64,000 bases of DNA from Zoogloea ramigera (GTDB taxonomy: Bacteria > Pseudomonadota > Gammaproteobacteria > Burkholderiales > Rhodocyclaceae). The notes under the pieces were generated by a model, which worked only from the letters and a program-made list of their open reading frames with translations, searched no databases and had not been told where the DNA came from. Within the stretch, counting starts at the first letter, position 1. Each line of letters begins with the position of its first letter. The DNA is taken from positions 1 to 64,000 of the forward strand of contig NZ_BJNV01000015.1 of the NCBI RefSeq assembly GCF_006539865.1. The letters run 5' to 3'. Of the stretch, positions 30,007-39,906 are shown one piece after another. The translations under genes were made by a program, and so were the position numbers.

Positions 30007-32658
30007 ATGCGCCAGCGCCTCCTGCCCGCTTGCCTTGCCGGATTGCTGCTGCTGGCACCGCTTGAATCCGCCTTTGCCGCGGCGCCGGCCCTGACGATCG
30101 AGGATCGCTCCCTGGCCACCCGCGCGGCGCTGGACGCCTTGTTCTCGATGGACGCCCTGGTGCCCGAAGGCGCAGCCCCCACGCCGCCGCCGGGTTTCAC
30201 GGACGACGCGGACGAGGCGGCGCTGATCGCCTTCCTGGCCCGCCAGAAGCGCCGCGGCGCCAGCCTCGACGCCTATCGCCAGCTGGGCACGCCGCTGCAC
30301 CACTCGATCCGGGCCGGTATGCACGTCACCGCCCGCTGGCTGCTTGCCAACGGCGCCGATCCCCGCCTGCGGGTGCGCGACGCCGCGGAGGCGCCCACGG
30401 GCTTTCCGCCTCCCGATGCGCTGGGGGTGGCCGTGGCCGCGGGTGCCTGGAAGCTGGTCGACACCCTTCTGCACCTGCCCGCCTACGCTGCGCTGTCGCC
30501 GCAGGAAAAGGCCCGCGCGATCTGGCCCTACGCCCTCGCTTCCGCCAGCCGGACGGCCGGGCTGTTCGGCCGGCGGGTCGCCTTGCCGTCCTTCGGCAAC
30601 GATCCCGACTTGGCCGGTGCCCTGTTGCAGCATGCCCTGTGCTCCGGGCAGGCAGCGCTGGCCGGGGCCTTGCTGGCCGGCGACGAAGGCCGGCTGGCGG
30701 CGGGTACGTTTGGCCCGTCCGCGGCCGGCTGCCTGCGGATCGAAGGCAGTGTTTCGCCGGACAAGCTCCCGGCACGCCACTGGCAGGACATCGAGCAGCG
30801 CCTCGGCCAGCCGGTGCTGCCGTGGCTGGCGATCCAGGCCACCACGCCGGGCCGGGCGGCAGGCCTGCTGGCGGCCGGGCTGCGCAGCCCGTGGGGCGAG
30901 CCGGCGGCCCTCCGCCTGTACCTGCGCCATGCGCTGCGGGCGCCGGCGGGCGTTGCGCTGCTGCGGGCGGTGCCGCCCGGCGCCTTGCGGTCTGCGCTCC
31001 ACGATGACGCGATCCTCGTCGAATGGCTGACGGCCAGCGCCGACTGGCCGCAGGCCGACCTCGACTGGGCCCTCGCCCAGATGGCGCCAGCGCAGCTGGC
31101 GGGGAAACTGGAGAGCGTGTTCGAGCGCTGGGGATATTCCCGCCTCGCCGGCCGGGACGCCAGGGATCGCGCCGGTCGTCTGGCCCGCTGGACGGCCCTC
31201 ACCGACCGTCTCGTCGCGCCCTTGCCGCCGGCCGGCGACGTGGCCTTCCTGTATGTGGTGCCGTCCGAACTCTGGCCGCGTTGGTTCGCGCTGGGCTACC
31301 GCCCGGCCGACCGCCATTGGGCCGACTGGCTGAACGGCCTGGAGCCGGCCAACCTGGAACGGGTCTGGCCGCTGATCGCCCGCCACCAGCCCGAGATCGC
31401 CCGACGTGCGCCGACATGGTTGGTGGCGCCCCTGTCGGTGGGCCCGATCGAAGATCCCGAGGCCCGGCGCCTGAGTTATCGCGGCCTGTATCACCACGAC
31501 CCGGATTTTCTCGCCAAGGCGCGCCTCCTCGCCGCCCACGCGGGCCGGGTCGGGCAGCCCCGCTGGCTGGCCGCCGAGTTTGCGCTGGAAAACCCCGCGC
31601 CCGGCGTCGCGCTGGCCCTCGCCCAGGGCTGGGTCAAGCCGGCGCCTGCGGCACTGCGCCGCCAGGTGGAGCCGGCCCCGCTGGCCTGCAGCGCCCGGCC
31701 TGGCCCCGGGCTGCGCCGGGCGCTGGCCGTGTCCGGGCAGCTGAAGGACGCGGAGGGAGGTGAGTTCGCCATCGACGCCATCCAGCCCGTCGCCCGGCCG
31801 GGGGCCGCAGCCTGTGAATGGCTGGCGAGCGGTGGCAGCGGCGGTGGGCGGCAGTACATCGACGACGAGAGCTTCAGCCAGGGCGTGAACCGGCTGACCC
31901 CCTGCGCCGACGCCCAGCGTGTTGCCGCGCTGGGGCAGGAGGGCGGCGGCTGGCGGCTGGTCGCTGGCGAGGTGCCGGTCGGCCCGCTGCAGCTCATTCG
32001 CCTCGCCGGCGCCGGGCTGGCGGGCTTTGCCGCGCTGGAGGTCGATTACGGCACCTGCGGCCAGCGGGCCATCGAGGTCTTCATCCCCCAATTCAACGCG
32101 GACGGCGGCCTGGCGTTCAAGCCCGCCGGCCCCGGCGATGCGCTGTTCGATGCGCTGGCGCTGCAGTGCAGCTTCAGGAACCTGGCGGAGTGCCCGGCGC
32201 TGGCTGGGGGCCAGCCGAGCCCGTCCGGCGCGCTGGAGGTGGCCGTCTTTGCCGATCGCCACTGGGCGGCCGGCAAGGCTGCATTTTTCGATGCGCTGGC
32301 CCGCCTCGACCGTGAGGCGCTGGCCGAAGCCGAACGCCTGGGGCTGTTTCCCCACTGGCTCGACGAGGCGGTCCGCGGTCTTGCCGCTGCGCCGGGGCTG
32401 AGCCTGCCGGAACGCCGCCGCCGGATGGCCTGGTTGCAGGCTCGGCGCAGCCCTCGCCCGGCCTATTCGGCCGACACGGTGGCGAGCCTGGTGCCCTGGC
32501 TGCCGGCCGAAGACTGGGGGCCGTTGGTCGAGGCCCTGCGCTGCAGCCGGCCGGATGCCCTCGATGCGGCCCTGGCCCGGGCCCACGAGCTGCAGCGTGC
32601 TGATCTGGAGCGCCGCCTGCAGCGTGCCCGGGCGCCGGGCTGCGAGGCCCCGCAGTGA
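30007..32658 (+). CDS. Large exported protein with ankyrin-like repeats, unknown
   Basis: 883 residues. A cleavable signal peptide (about residues 1-25, ending AFA) precedes an Ala/Arg/Leu-rich helical protein. One clear ankyrin-type repeat is visible at about residues 95-120 (LGTPLHHSIRAGMHVTARWLL, then NGADPRL). The rest is weakly repetitive and holds a beta-rich segment near residues 600-720. I know no function. It lies 18 bp after the AEC transporter and is likely co-transcribed with it. Confidence 0.75.
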   Translation: MRQRLLPACLAGLLLLAPLESAFAAAPALTIEDRSLATRAALDALFSMDALVPEGAAPTPPPGFTDDADEAALIAFLARQKRRGASLDAYRQLGTPLHHSIRAGMHVTARWLLANGADPRLRVRDAAEAPTGFPPPDALGVAVAAGAWKLVDTLLHLPAYAALSPQEKARAIWPYALASASRTAGLFGRRVALPSFGNDPDLAGALLQHALCSGQAALAGALLAGDEGRLAAGTFGPSAAGCLRIEGSVSPDKLPARHWQDIEQRLGQPVLPWLAIQATTPGRAAGLLAAGLRSPWGEPAALRLYLRHALRAPAGVALLRAVPPGALRSALHDDAILVEWLTASADWPQADLDWALAQMAPAQLAGKLESVFERWGYSRLAGRDARDRAGRLARWTALTDRLVAPLPPAGDVAFLYVVPSELWPRWFALGYRPADRHWADWLNGLEPANLERVWPLIARHQPEIARRAPTWLVAPLSVGPIEDPEARRLSYRGLYHHDPDFLAKARLLAAHAGRVGQPRWLAAEFALENPAPGVALALAQGWVKPAPAALRRQVEPAPLACSARPGPGLRRALAVSGQLKDAEGGEFAIDAIQPVARPGAAACEWLASGGSGGGRQYIDDESFSQGVNRLTPCADAQRVAALGQEGGGWRLVAGEVPVGPLQLIRLAGAGLAGFAALEVDYGTCGQRAIEVFIPQFNADGGLAFKPAGPGDALFDALALQCSFRNLAECPALAGGQPSPSGALEVAVFADRHWAAGKAAFFDALARLDREALAEAERLGLFPHWLDEAVRGLAAAPGLSLPERRRRMAWLQARRSPRPAYSADTVASLVPWLPAEDWGPLVEALRCSRPDALDAALARAHELQRADLERRLQRARAPGCEAPQ

Positions 32659-32694
32659 GCGCCCCTTCACCACTCCACCCGTGAGACCCCACCC

Positions 32695-33603
32695 ATGAGC
32701 AATCTCCCAGGCCTGAAGCGCTGGCTGCCCGCGTTGGCCCTCGTCGTGCTGTCGTGCACCTGGGGTTACACCTGGGTGATGGTCAAGCAGGCGCTGGAGT
32801 ACGCCTCGCCGTTTTCGCTGGCGGCCCAGCGGGCGGTGGGCGGCGCGCTGGCGCTGGTGCTGGCGGTGCGCCTTACGGGGCGGTCGATGGCCCTGGTGGC
32901 GCCGCGGATGACGCTGCTGCTGGGCTTGATCCAGGTGTCCGGCTTCACGATCCTGCAGACCTCGGCGCTGGTCGAGGGCGGGCCGGGCAAGACCTCGGTG
33001 CTGATCTTCACGATGCCGATCTGGACCCTGCTGATGTCGTGGCCGCTGCTCGGTGAGCGCGTCCAGGGCCGCCAGTGGCTGGCGGCGGTCAGCACCCTCG
33101 GCGGGCTGCTGCTGATCATCGAGCCGTGGAACATGCAGACCAGCCTGGCCAGCAAGCTGCTCGGCCTGTCGGCGGCGCTGTGCTGGGCGGTCGGGACGAT
33201 CCTCACCAAGCGCCTGCGCCAGGCCCACCGGGTCGACCTGCTGGTGCTCACCATGTGGCAGATGATCTTCGGCGCGCTGCCGCTCTTGCTGATGATGGAG
33301 CTGGCGCCGGGCCGGGCCACCAACTGGACGCCCGATTACCTGCTGATGCTCACCTTTCTGTCGGTCGCCAGCATCGCCCTGTGCTGGTGGCTGTGGGGCT
33401 GGATCCTCAACCGCGTGCCGGCCTGGGAGGCCAGCCTGTCGGTGCTCGGCACGCCGGTGGTGGCGATCCTGTCGTCGCGCCTCACGCTGGGCGAGGCCTT
33501 CAAGCCGAGCGAGGTGGCCGGCATCGTGCTGATCGGCGGCGGGCTGGCGCTGTTGTCGCTGTTCGGCTGGCTGGCGAGCCGCCGCAGCGGGGCCGGGGGC
33601 TGA
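32695..33603 (+). CDS. EamA/DMT family transporter
   Basis: 302 residues with ten membrane helices in two EamA repeats (SCTWGYTWVMVKQAL in the first; the second starts near residue 155 with LLGLSAALCWAVGTI). These carriers usually export amino acids or other metabolites. It follows the ankyrin-like gene by 36 bp. Confidence 0.87.
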   Translation: MSNLPGLKRWLPALALVVLSCTWGYTWVMVKQALEYASPFSLAAQRAVGGALALVLAVRLTGRSMALVAPRMTLLLGLIQVSGFTILQTSALVEGGPGKTSVLIFTMPIWTLLMSWPLLGERVQGRQWLAAVSTLGGLLLIIEPWNMQTSLASKLLGLSAALCWAVGTILTKRLRQAHRVDLLVLTMWQMIFGALPLLLMMELAPGRATNWTPDYLLMLTFLSVASIALCWWLWGWILNRVPAWEASLSVLGTPVVAILSSRLTLGEAFKPSEVAGIVLIGGGLALLSLFGWLASRRSGAGG

Positions 33604-33687
33604 ACTTTCTACCGGCAAAATTATGTCCCCACGCCGCTTGTGGGTTATCGTCGCGCCCGTAACCGAATCATCGCCAAAGGAACCCCC

Positions 33688-34026
33688 ATGAGCAGCCTGC
33701 CCAAGTGCCCCCAGTGTTCGTCCGAATTCACCTACGAGGACGGCGACAACTACGTCTGCCCCGAGTGCGCCCACGAGTGGCCCAAGGTGGCGGCGGCTGC
33801 GGCCGAGGACGTCAAGGTGATCCGCGATGCGGTCGGCAACGTGCTGCAGGACGGCGACACCGTCACCGTGGTCAAGGACCTGAAGGTGAAGGGTTCGTCG
33901 TCGGTGGTGAAGGTCGGCACCAAGGTCAAGAACATCCGCCTCGTCGATGGCGACCACGACATCGACTGCAAGATCGACGGTTTCGGCTCGATGGGGCTGA
34001 AGTCCGAGTTCGTCAAGAAGGTCTGA
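33688..34026 (+). CDS. yjdM: YjdM/PhnA family zinc-ribbon protein
   Basis: 112 residues with the family's N-terminal zinc ribbon (CPQC and CPECAHEW) and C-terminal SH3-like barrel ([37 protein letters not shown]). It was once called alkylphosphonate protein PhnA, but the family has no shown phosphonate role. The ATG at 33688 fits the family start and has AAAGGAA upstream. Confidence 0.93.
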   Translation: MSSLPKCPQCSSEFTYEDGDNYVCPECAHEWPKVAAAAAEDVKVIRDAVGNVLQDGDTVTVVKDLKVKGSSSVVKVGTKVKNIRLVDGDHDIDCKIDGFGSMGLKSEFVKKV

Positions 34027-34068
34027 GCCGGCGTAAACTCAAGTCCTCGTCCCCAACCGGAGAAGCCC

Positions 34069-35397
34069 ATGGCCTCTAGCCCCGACAGCATCAGCATGGC
34101 CCTGTTCTGCGACTTCGAGAACGTCGCCCTCGGCGTGCGCGACGCCAAGTACGAAAAATTCGACATCAAGCTGGTGCTCGAACGCCTGCTGCTGAAGGGC
34201 AGCATCGTGGTCAAGAAAGCCTACTGCGACTGGGATCGCTACAAGGGCTTCAAGGCGGCGATGCACGAGGCCAACTTCGAGCTGATCGAAATCCCCCACG
34301 TGCGCCAGTCCGGCAAGAACTCGGCCGACATCCGGCTGGTCGTCGACGCGCTCGACCTCTGCTACACCAAGAGCCACGTGGACACCTTCGTGATCATCAG
34401 CGGCGACTCCGACTTTTCGCCGCTGGTCTCCAAGCTGCGCGAAAACGCCAAGCAGGTGATCGGCGTCGGGGTGAAGCAATCCACCTCCGACCTGCTCATC
34501 GCCAACTGCGACGAGTTCATCTTCTACGACGACCTGGTGCGCGAGACCCGCCACTCGTCGGCCCGCCCCGAGCCCCGTGAGGCCCAGGCCCCGGCGCCGC
34601 GCCGCAGCCCCGAAGAAGAACGCCGCCGCCGCGAGGAGCTCGACAGCCGCCGCACCCGCGCCGTCACGATGGCCGTCGAGACCTGCGACGCGCTGATCGC
34701 CGAGCGGGGCGACACCGGCAAGATCTGGGCCTCGATGCTGAAGGACGCCATCAAGCGCCGTCAGCCGGGCTTCAACGAGTCGTACTTCGGCTTCAAGGCC
34801 TTCGGCAACCTGCTCGACGAAGCCCAGGCCCGCGGGCTGCTGGAGGTGGGGCGAGACGAGAAGTCCGGCACCTTCGTGACCCGCGCAGGCGGCCAGCTGA
34901 AGGCCGAGCCGGTGGCCATCGAGCCGGTTGCCACCGAAGAGCCGTCTGTCGAGGCACTGCCGGCGGAGGGCCGTCGCCCGTCGCGGCGGAACGGTCGCGG
35001 TGGGCGCAAGGCCGCCCCGGCCCCCGAACTTGTTGCCGAGGTCCCCACCGAGCCGGTCGTCGAAGCTGCCCCGGCGCCCGAGCCTGAGCCCGAAGCTGAA
35101 GCCAAGGCTGAGCCCACCAAGCAGGACAGGCGCCGCAAGGGGCGGCGCTCCGCCAAGGTCGAGGAGACGCCGGCTGCCGACATCGCCGCGCCCGCTGCCG
35201 AGCCGGTGTTTGAAGCGCCGCCCGCCGAAGCCCCCGCTGCCGCACCCAAGAAGGCCCGCAGCAGCCGGAAGAAGGCCGACAAGAAGCCGGAAGCGGCCGA
35301 GGCTCCCGTTGTGGCGGCCGAGGCGCCTGCCGACGCTGCGCCCAAAAAGCCCCGCAGCCGGCGCACGAAGAAGACCGAAGAGAAGACCGAAGGCTGA
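34069..35397 (+). CDS. NYN-domain RNase-like protein with LOTUS/OST-HTH domain
   Basis: 442 residues. Residues 10-160 form a NYN (PIN-like) domain with the acidic residues of the metal site in FCDFENVALG, SADIRLVVDALDL and IISGDSDFSPLV. Residues 200-275 match an OST-HTH/LOTUS RNA-binding module. The last about 160 residues are an Ala/Pro/Glu/Lys-rich disordered tail ending in lysine-rich motifs (KKARSSRKKADKK). This suggests an RNA-processing enzyme. A terminator follows. Confidence 0.87.
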   Translation: MASSPDSISMALFCDFENVALGVRDAKYEKFDIKLVLERLLLKGSIVVKKAYCDWDRYKGFKAAMHEANFELIEIPHVRQSGKNSADIRLVVDALDLCYTKSHVDTFVIISGDSDFSPLVSKLRENAKQVIGVGVKQSTSDLLIANCDEFIFYDDLVRETRHSSARPEPREAQAPAPRRSPEEERRRREELDSRRTRAVTMAVETCDALIAERGDTGKIWASMLKDAIKRRQPGFNESYFGFKAFGNLLDEAQARGLLEVGRDEKSGTFVTRAGGQLKAEPVAIEPVATEEPSVEALPAEGRRPSRRNGRGGRKAAPAPELVAEVPTEPVVEAAPAPEPEPEAEAKAEPTKQDRRRKGRRSAKVEETPAADIAAPAAEPVFEAPPAEAPAAAPKKARSSRKKADKKPEAAEAPVVAAEAPADAAPKKPRSRRTKKTEEKTEG

Positions 35398-35401
35398 ACC
35401 C

Positions 35402-35436
35402 GGACGCGCCATCGGGCGCGTCCAACGGACTTTTTT
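35402..35436 (+). terminator. Intrinsic terminator after the NYN gene
   Basis: A perfect 9-bp stem GGACGCGCC/GGCGCGTCC with an ATCG loop, then a TTTTTT run seven bases later. Confidence 0.7.
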
Positions 35437-35458
35437 CAGCTTGATCCGGTGGGCGGGT

Positions 35459-35860
35459 CTAGAAGCTGAGGGTCCGCCAGGCCGGGTCGAGGGTTCGCCC
35501 GATGAAGGCCGCAGCGCCCGCGTGGCCGGCCAGGCCGGGGATCAATTCATCCTCGCCCACGCCGTGGCTCGCCAGGGCCGTCGGGCAGACAAACAGCTTT
35601 GCGCCAAAGCCGACGGCCTCGCGGCGGAAGTCGGCCACCGACTTGCCGCTGCCCGCAGCGGCCTGCAGGGTTTCGGCGACGCCCCGGCGGAGCAGCTCGA
35701 CCGAGCGGGCGGTGAAATACATCTCCACCTCCACGTCCATCGCCGCTGCCGCCGCGGCGAAGTAGAAGGGCGTCGCGCAGAGCTCCGGCCGGCCCGGGTC
35801 GGCAGCCCACACCAGAATGGCCAGCTTGTCGGCAGGGGGTGCCGGCGCCTCAGAAATCAC
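35459..35860 (-). CDS. DsrE-family protein
   Basis: 133 residues with the DsrE/F-like alpha/beta fold: AILVWAADPGRPELCATPFYFAAAAAAMDVEVEMYFT and the C-terminal LFVCPTALASHGV, where a conserved Cys (FVCPT) sits at the usual persulfide-carrying position. DsrE-type proteins carry sulfur, and some related ones are linked to selenium metabolism. Its start overlaps the GcvH-like gene by 11 bp, at the end of the selenium module. Confidence 0.78.
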   Translation of the reverse strand: MISEAPAPPADKLAILVWAADPGRPELCATPFYFAAAAAAMDVEVEMYFTARSVELLRRGVAETLQAAAGSGKSVADFRREAVGFGAKLFVCPTALASHGVGEDELIPGLAGHAGAAAFIGRTLDPAWRTLSF

Positions 35861-36326
35861 GGTTGTCCTCGTGGAACAGCGGCGCCGAGAAGTCGGCCAG
35901 ATCCCGGAAGGCGTAGCGGTCCATGATCTTTTCGATCTCCGGCCGGGCTTCGGGCCACGGCAGCAGCACGCCCGGGGGGATCTCGCCGCTGGGTTGCAGC
36001 ACCACCAGCCAGGCGCCGAAGGGTTCGCGGTTCATGCGGCGGGCGGAGGGGTCGAGGGCCGGGTTGGCCTCGATCAGCCGCGCCGCGAAGGGCGTCTTGA
36101 CCGGAAACACCGTCTTGCCGGCCTCCAGCAGGCCGAAGCTACGGCCGGCGTCGCAGTGGGCGCCGACGGGCTTGGGCGTGAACAGCAGGATCTCGCCCGA
36201 CAGCGCGATACCGAGCTGCGTCACGCCGACGCGGTAGAGGCTATCGCCCGCGGGCACGAACCACAGGTGGCTGTCGGGGTGGTAGAGCAGGGCGTCGGGA
36301 AAGTCACAGCCGCGCAGCAGGGCCAT
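35850..36326 (-). CDS. GcvH-like (lipoyl-carrier) protein
   Basis: 158 residues resembling glycine cleavage H protein: HPDSHLWFVPAGDSLYRVGVTQLGIALSGEILLF at the front, then the lipoyl-lysine hairpin, where GLLEAGKTVFPVKTP aligns with the ESVKA lipoylation site and keeps the Lys, and IEANPAL. No gcvT or gcvP is nearby. Partner here is a DsrE-like gene, as seen with lipoate-binding proteins of sulfur metabolism. The ATG at 36326 is preferred; an upstream start at 36404 would run into tRNA-Sec. Confidence 0.78.
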   Translation of the reverse strand: MALLRGCDFPDALLYHPDSHLWFVPAGDSLYRVGVTQLGIALSGEILLFTPKPVGAHCDAGRSFGLLEAGKTVFPVKTPFAARLIEANPALDPSARRMNREPFGAWLVVLQPSGEIPPGVLLPWPEARPEIEKIMDRYAFRDLADFSAPLFHEDNRDF

Positions 36327-36375
36327 CGTGGAGTTGCCGGGATGTGTGTGCCGGAAGCTGGGGTTCCGGAAAGCG

Positions 36376-36472
36376 TGGCGGAAGAGAATGGGAGTCGAAC
36401 CCACCAGGGACCGCTTGACGGCCCCTCCTGGTTTTGAAGACCAGTCGCCCCACCGGGGGACGCATCCCTTCC
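36376..36472 (-). tRNA. selC: Selenocysteine tRNA, anticodon UCA
   Basis: 97 nt including encoded CCA. On the minus strand it begins GGAAGGGA, and the 3' part ends TCTCTTCC-G-CCA, giving the 8-bp acceptor stem peculiar to tRNA-Sec. The anticodon loop is CTTCAAA (TCA at 36435-36437), the long variable arm is GAGGGGCCGTCAAGCGGTCCC, and the T loop is GGTTCGACTCC. It lies 12 bp after the selB stop. Confidence 0.96.
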
Positions 36473-36484
36473 TTTGAAATCAAT

Positions 36485-38419
36485 TCAATTCACCGCCAGA
36501 TCGCCGCGGATGCGGTGCTGTTCGTCGTGGCCGCGGCCGAGCTTGCGAGTGTAGCCGACCCGGTCGAAGTATTCGAGCACCTGGATCGCCCGTTTACGGC
36601 CGAGGCCGGTCTGGTCGCGGAAGGCGGCGGCACGGATGCAGCCGTCGGCCTCCATCAGCTCGGCGGCGATCGCCCCGAGCTGGCGCACTGCGGCGGGGGC
36701 GTAGAACAGGTCGCGCACCACCTGGCAGGCTTCGCCGCTGGCGGCGAGCCGCTTGAGGAGTTCGCGGGTGGCGGCTTCGGGCTCGCCGAGGCGCAGCGCA
36801 ATGTCGCGCACCCAGGGCGGGTCGAAGGGTTTGTCGAGGAGCCACGGCAGCAGCGTGTCGGCGCGGCGGCGGTCGCGGGGGTCGAGCTCGAGGCGGTGGC
36901 CGGGCAGGTGCCAGGCGGCGCCGCTGCGGGCCAGGCGGCCTTCGGCGAGCCAGTGCTCCAGCCATTCGGCGAAGGCCGGCGCGGGCAGCAGCGGGGCGAT
37001 CATGCGGCGCAGGCGGTCGCGCTCGAGGCCGAGCTCGTCGGGGTGTTCGGCGTGGTGGCGGGCGAGGCGCTCTTCGACGCGACGGCCGAGGGCGTCGAGG
37101 GCGGCGAGGCCGATCAGCCAGCAGGCCTTGTCGTTGAAACGGGCCGCAGCTTCGGGCAGCAGCGCGAGGAGGGCATCTGGCCGGCGGTTTTCGGCGGCGG
37201 CGAGCTGGGCGAGGTCGACGCCCAGGGGCGAGCAGGTGAGCAGGGCCTGCAGGCGCTCCGTCGGGTCGGCGACGGCCAGGGCGGCGAGCACGGCGAGCCG
37301 GTCCGGGTGGCGGCGGTGCCGCGGCGGGCCGAAGGGGTCGAGGATGCGGCCGCCGCCGAGGGTATTGCGGCCGTGGGCGTCCCGCAGCACGACGAGGTCG
37401 CCGCGGCAGGCGTGCAGCGGTGCGTCGGCGACGAGCTGGGCGAGGCCGTGGCTGCCGGGGGCGAGGCCGGATTTTTCGAGTGCGGCGTCGAGCAGCGCAA
37501 CGCGGCCGCCGAGCTGGCGGGTGCCGTGGTGGATCTGCACGACGGCGCCATGGGCGAGGGCGCGGGGCGCGTCGGCGGCGAGGGTGAGCGCGATGTCGAG
37601 GCGCTGGGCGGGCAGCGGCGTGGATTGGCCGGTGAGCCAGTCGCCGCGGCGGATGTCATCCACCGCCAGCCCGGCGAGGTTGAGGGCGCAGCGCTGGCCG
37701 GCCTGGCCGCGGTCGGCCTTGCGGTTCTGCACGTGCAGGCTGCGCACGCGGGCGGCGGGGCCGCTTGGGGCGAGGCGCAGGCTGTCGCCCACCGCGACCT
37801 GGCCTGCGTGGACGGTGCCGGCGACGATGGTGCCGGCGCCGGCGAGGGTGAACACGCGGTCGACGGCGAGGCGGAAATCGCCCTCCGCGGCGCGGGCGGG
37901 CAGGCTGCGGGCGGCCTCGACGAGGTGGCTGCGCAGGGCGTCGACGCCTGCACCGGTGAGGGCGGACACCGGGAAGATCGGCGCGCCGGCGAGGCAGCCG
38001 CCAGCCAGCAGGGCGTGGATCTGTGCGCTCACGTCGGCGAGGCGCTCCGGGCTGGCGCGGTCGGCCTTGGTGAGGGCGACGGCGCCGCGGCGGATGCCGA
38101 GCAGATTGAGGATCTGCAGGTGTTCGCGGGTTTGCGGCATCGGGCCGTCGTCGGCGGCGACGATGAGCAGCGCGAAGTCGATGCCGCTGGCGCCGGCGAG
38201 CATGGTGGGGACGAATTTCTCGTGGCCGGGCACATCGACGAAGCCGATCACCCGGGCCGGCGAGGCGTCGCCGCCGGGCAGCGGCAGGTAGGCGTAGCCG
38301 AGCTCGATGGTGATGCCGCGGCGTTTTTCTTCGGGCAGGCGGTCGGTGTCGATGCCGGTGAGGGCGTGCACCAGGGTCGTCTTGCCGTGGTCGATGTGGC
38401 CGGCGGTGCCGATCAGCAT
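36485..38419 (-). CDS. selB: Selenocysteine-specific elongation factor SelB
   Basis: 644 residues. The GTPase part starts [22 protein letters not shown] (P-loop residues 7-15), with DVPGHEKF and TKAD motifs. Domains II and III are followed by four winged helices, which bind the SECIS hairpin. It brings Sec-tRNA to the ribosome at programmed UGA codons. It overlaps the end of selA by 7 bp. Confidence 0.97.
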   Translation of the reverse strand: MLIGTAGHIDHGKTTLVHALTGIDTDRLPEEKRRGITIELGYAYLPLPGGDASPARVIGFVDVPGHEKFVPTMLAGASGIDFALLIVAADDGPMPQTREHLQILNLLGIRRGAVALTKADRASPERLADVSAQIHALLAGGCLAGAPIFPVSALTGAGVDALRSHLVEAARSLPARAAEGDFRLAVDRVFTLAGAGTIVAGTVHAGQVAVGDSLRLAPSGPAARVRSLHVQNRKADRGQAGQRCALNLAGLAVDDIRRGDWLTGQSTPLPAQRLDIALTLAADAPRALAHGAVVQIHHGTRQLGGRVALLDAALEKSGLAPGSHGLAQLVADAPLHACRGDLVVLRDAHGRNTLGGGRILDPFGPPRHRRHPDRLAVLAALAVADPTERLQALLTCSPLGVDLAQLAAAENRRPDALLALLPEAAARFNDKACWLIGLAALDALGRRVEERLARHHAEHPDELGLERDRLRRMIAPLLPAPAFAEWLEHWLAEGRLARSGAAWHLPGHRLELDPRDRRRADTLLPWLLDKPFDPPWVRDIALRLGEPEAATRELLKRLAASGEACQVVRDLFYAPAAVRQLGAIAAELMEADGCIRAAAFRDQTGLGRKRAIQVLEYFDRVGYTRKLGRGHDEQHRIRGDLAVN

Positions 38420-39855
38420 GGGGCGAACTCCGCGAGCTGGGCCAGGAAGCGCGCCTCGTCGGCGGGCGGCAGGCAGCGCAGGTCGAGGTGCAGGGCCTTG
38501 TCGGCGATGCGCCCGATGACCGGCACCGGTAGGCCGCGCAGGGCGGCTTCGAGCTTGCCGAGCACGCCGCTGCCGCGCCCGACCGGGCGGAACACCAGCC
38601 CGGCCGAGGGCAGGCGATCGACGGGCAGGCTGCCGGAGCCGATCTGCGACAGCATGGGTTCTATCGTGACCGTGAGGGGCCAGCCGGCCAGGGCCTGGGC
38701 GATGGGGGTGCGCAGGCGCTCGGCCTGGGCGAGCATGGCGTCGCGGGGGCGGGTGAGGAGCTGCAGCGTGGCGAGGCGTTCGGGCAGACGGTCGGGGTCG
38801 CGGTAGAGGCGTAGCACGGCCTCGAGGGCGGCGAGGGTGATCTTGCCGACCCGCAGGGCGCGCTTGAGGGGGTTCTTCTTGATCTTGCCGATGAGGTCGG
38901 CGCGGCCGACCAGGATGCCGGCCTGGGGGCCGCCGAGCAGCTTGTCGCCGGAGAAGGTGACGAGGTCGGCGCCGTTGGCGATGGCTTCGGCCGGCGTGGG
39001 TTCGTGGGGCAGCCCCCAGCGGGCGAGGTCGGTGAGGGTGCCGCTGCCGAGGTCTTCGACAAAGGGCAGGCCGTGGGCGTGGGCGATGCGGGCGAGTTCG
39101 GCCTGGTCGACGCTGGCGGTGAAGCCTTCGATGGCGTAGTTGCTGGTGTGTACCTTCATCAACAGGCCGGTGCGCGGGCCGATGGCGGCTTCGAAATCCC
39201 GTGCGTGGCTGCGGTTGGTGCAGCCCACTTCGACGAGCCGGGCGCCCGCGCGCTGCATGATGTCGGGCACCCGGAAGGCGCCGCCGATCTCGACCAGCTC
39301 GCCCCGCGAGACGATGACCTCCTTGCGCTGGGCGAGGGTGTTGAGGAGCAAAAAGACCGCCGCGGCGTTGTTGTTGACGACGGTGGCGGCTTCGGCGCCG
39401 GTGAGCTCCTGCAGCAGTTCATTGACCACGTCGTCCCGATCGCCGCGGCCGCCGCTCTCCACGTCGTATTCGAGGGCGCAGGGCGCGCGGGCGGCTTCGA
39501 CCATCGCGGCGATGGCTTCTTCGGGCAGCACGGCGCGGCCGAGGTTGGTGTGTAGCACGGTGCCGCTGAGGTTGAAAACGGGCTTGAGCCGCGGCGCGGC
39601 GCGGGCGGCGAGGCGGGCTTCGGCGCTGGCGAGCAGGGCGGCGGAGCTGGGCGCCGGCTGGCCGAGGCCTATCGCCTGGCGGGCGTCGGCCAGGGTTTCG
39701 CGGAGCACCTGGGTGACCTCGACGCGCCCGTGGCGGTCGACGAGGGCGGGGGCGGCGCCGAGCAGGCGGTCGAGGCTCGGCAGGGCGCGGTAGGCGGGGC
39801 TTGCGGGGGCCGGCGAGCTGCTGTCGGACGTGGTGCCATGGACCATGGACGCCAT
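38413..39855 (-). CDS. selA: L-seryl-tRNA(Sec) selenium transferase SelA
   Basis: 480 residues. The PLP enzyme converts seryl-tRNA-Sec to selenocysteyl-tRNA-Sec using selenophosphate. Motifs are [40 protein letters not shown] and the PLP lysine in [13 protein letters not shown] (near residue 304). It sits between fdhE and selB, 51 bp after fdhE's stop. Confidence 0.97.
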   Translation of the reverse strand: MASMVHGTTSDSSSPAPASPAYRALPSLDRLLGAAPALVDRHGRVEVTQVLRETLADARQAIGLGQPAPSSAALLASAEARLAARAAPRLKPVFNLSGTVLHTNLGRAVLPEEAIAAMVEAARAPCALEYDVESGGRGDRDDVVNELLQELTGAEAATVVNNNAAAVFLLLNTLAQRKEVIVSRGELVEIGGAFRVPDIMQRAGARLVEVGCTNRSHARDFEAAIGPRTGLLMKVHTSNYAIEGFTASVDQAELARIAHAHGLPFVEDLGSGTLTDLARWGLPHEPTPAEAIANGADLVTFSGDKLLGGPQAGILVGRADLIGKIKKNPLKRALRVGKITLAALEAVLRLYRDPDRLPERLATLQLLTRPRDAMLAQAERLRTPIAQALAGWPLTVTIEPMLSQIGSGSLPVDRLPSAGLVFRPVGRGSGVLGKLEAALRGLPVPVIGRIADKALHLDLRCLPPADEARFLAQLAEFAPC

Positions 39856-39906
39856 CGTGGGGGATCTCCTGGGTTTTTCGTGGTGGGTGTCGGGCTGGGG
39901 CCAGAC

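Noticed and set aside
30001-33957. A 1318-codon open frame on the minus strand
   Set aside because: It runs across two genes and their spacers on the plus strand, is Arg/Gln/His-rich and has no fold signs. It is an antisense artefact of high GC.
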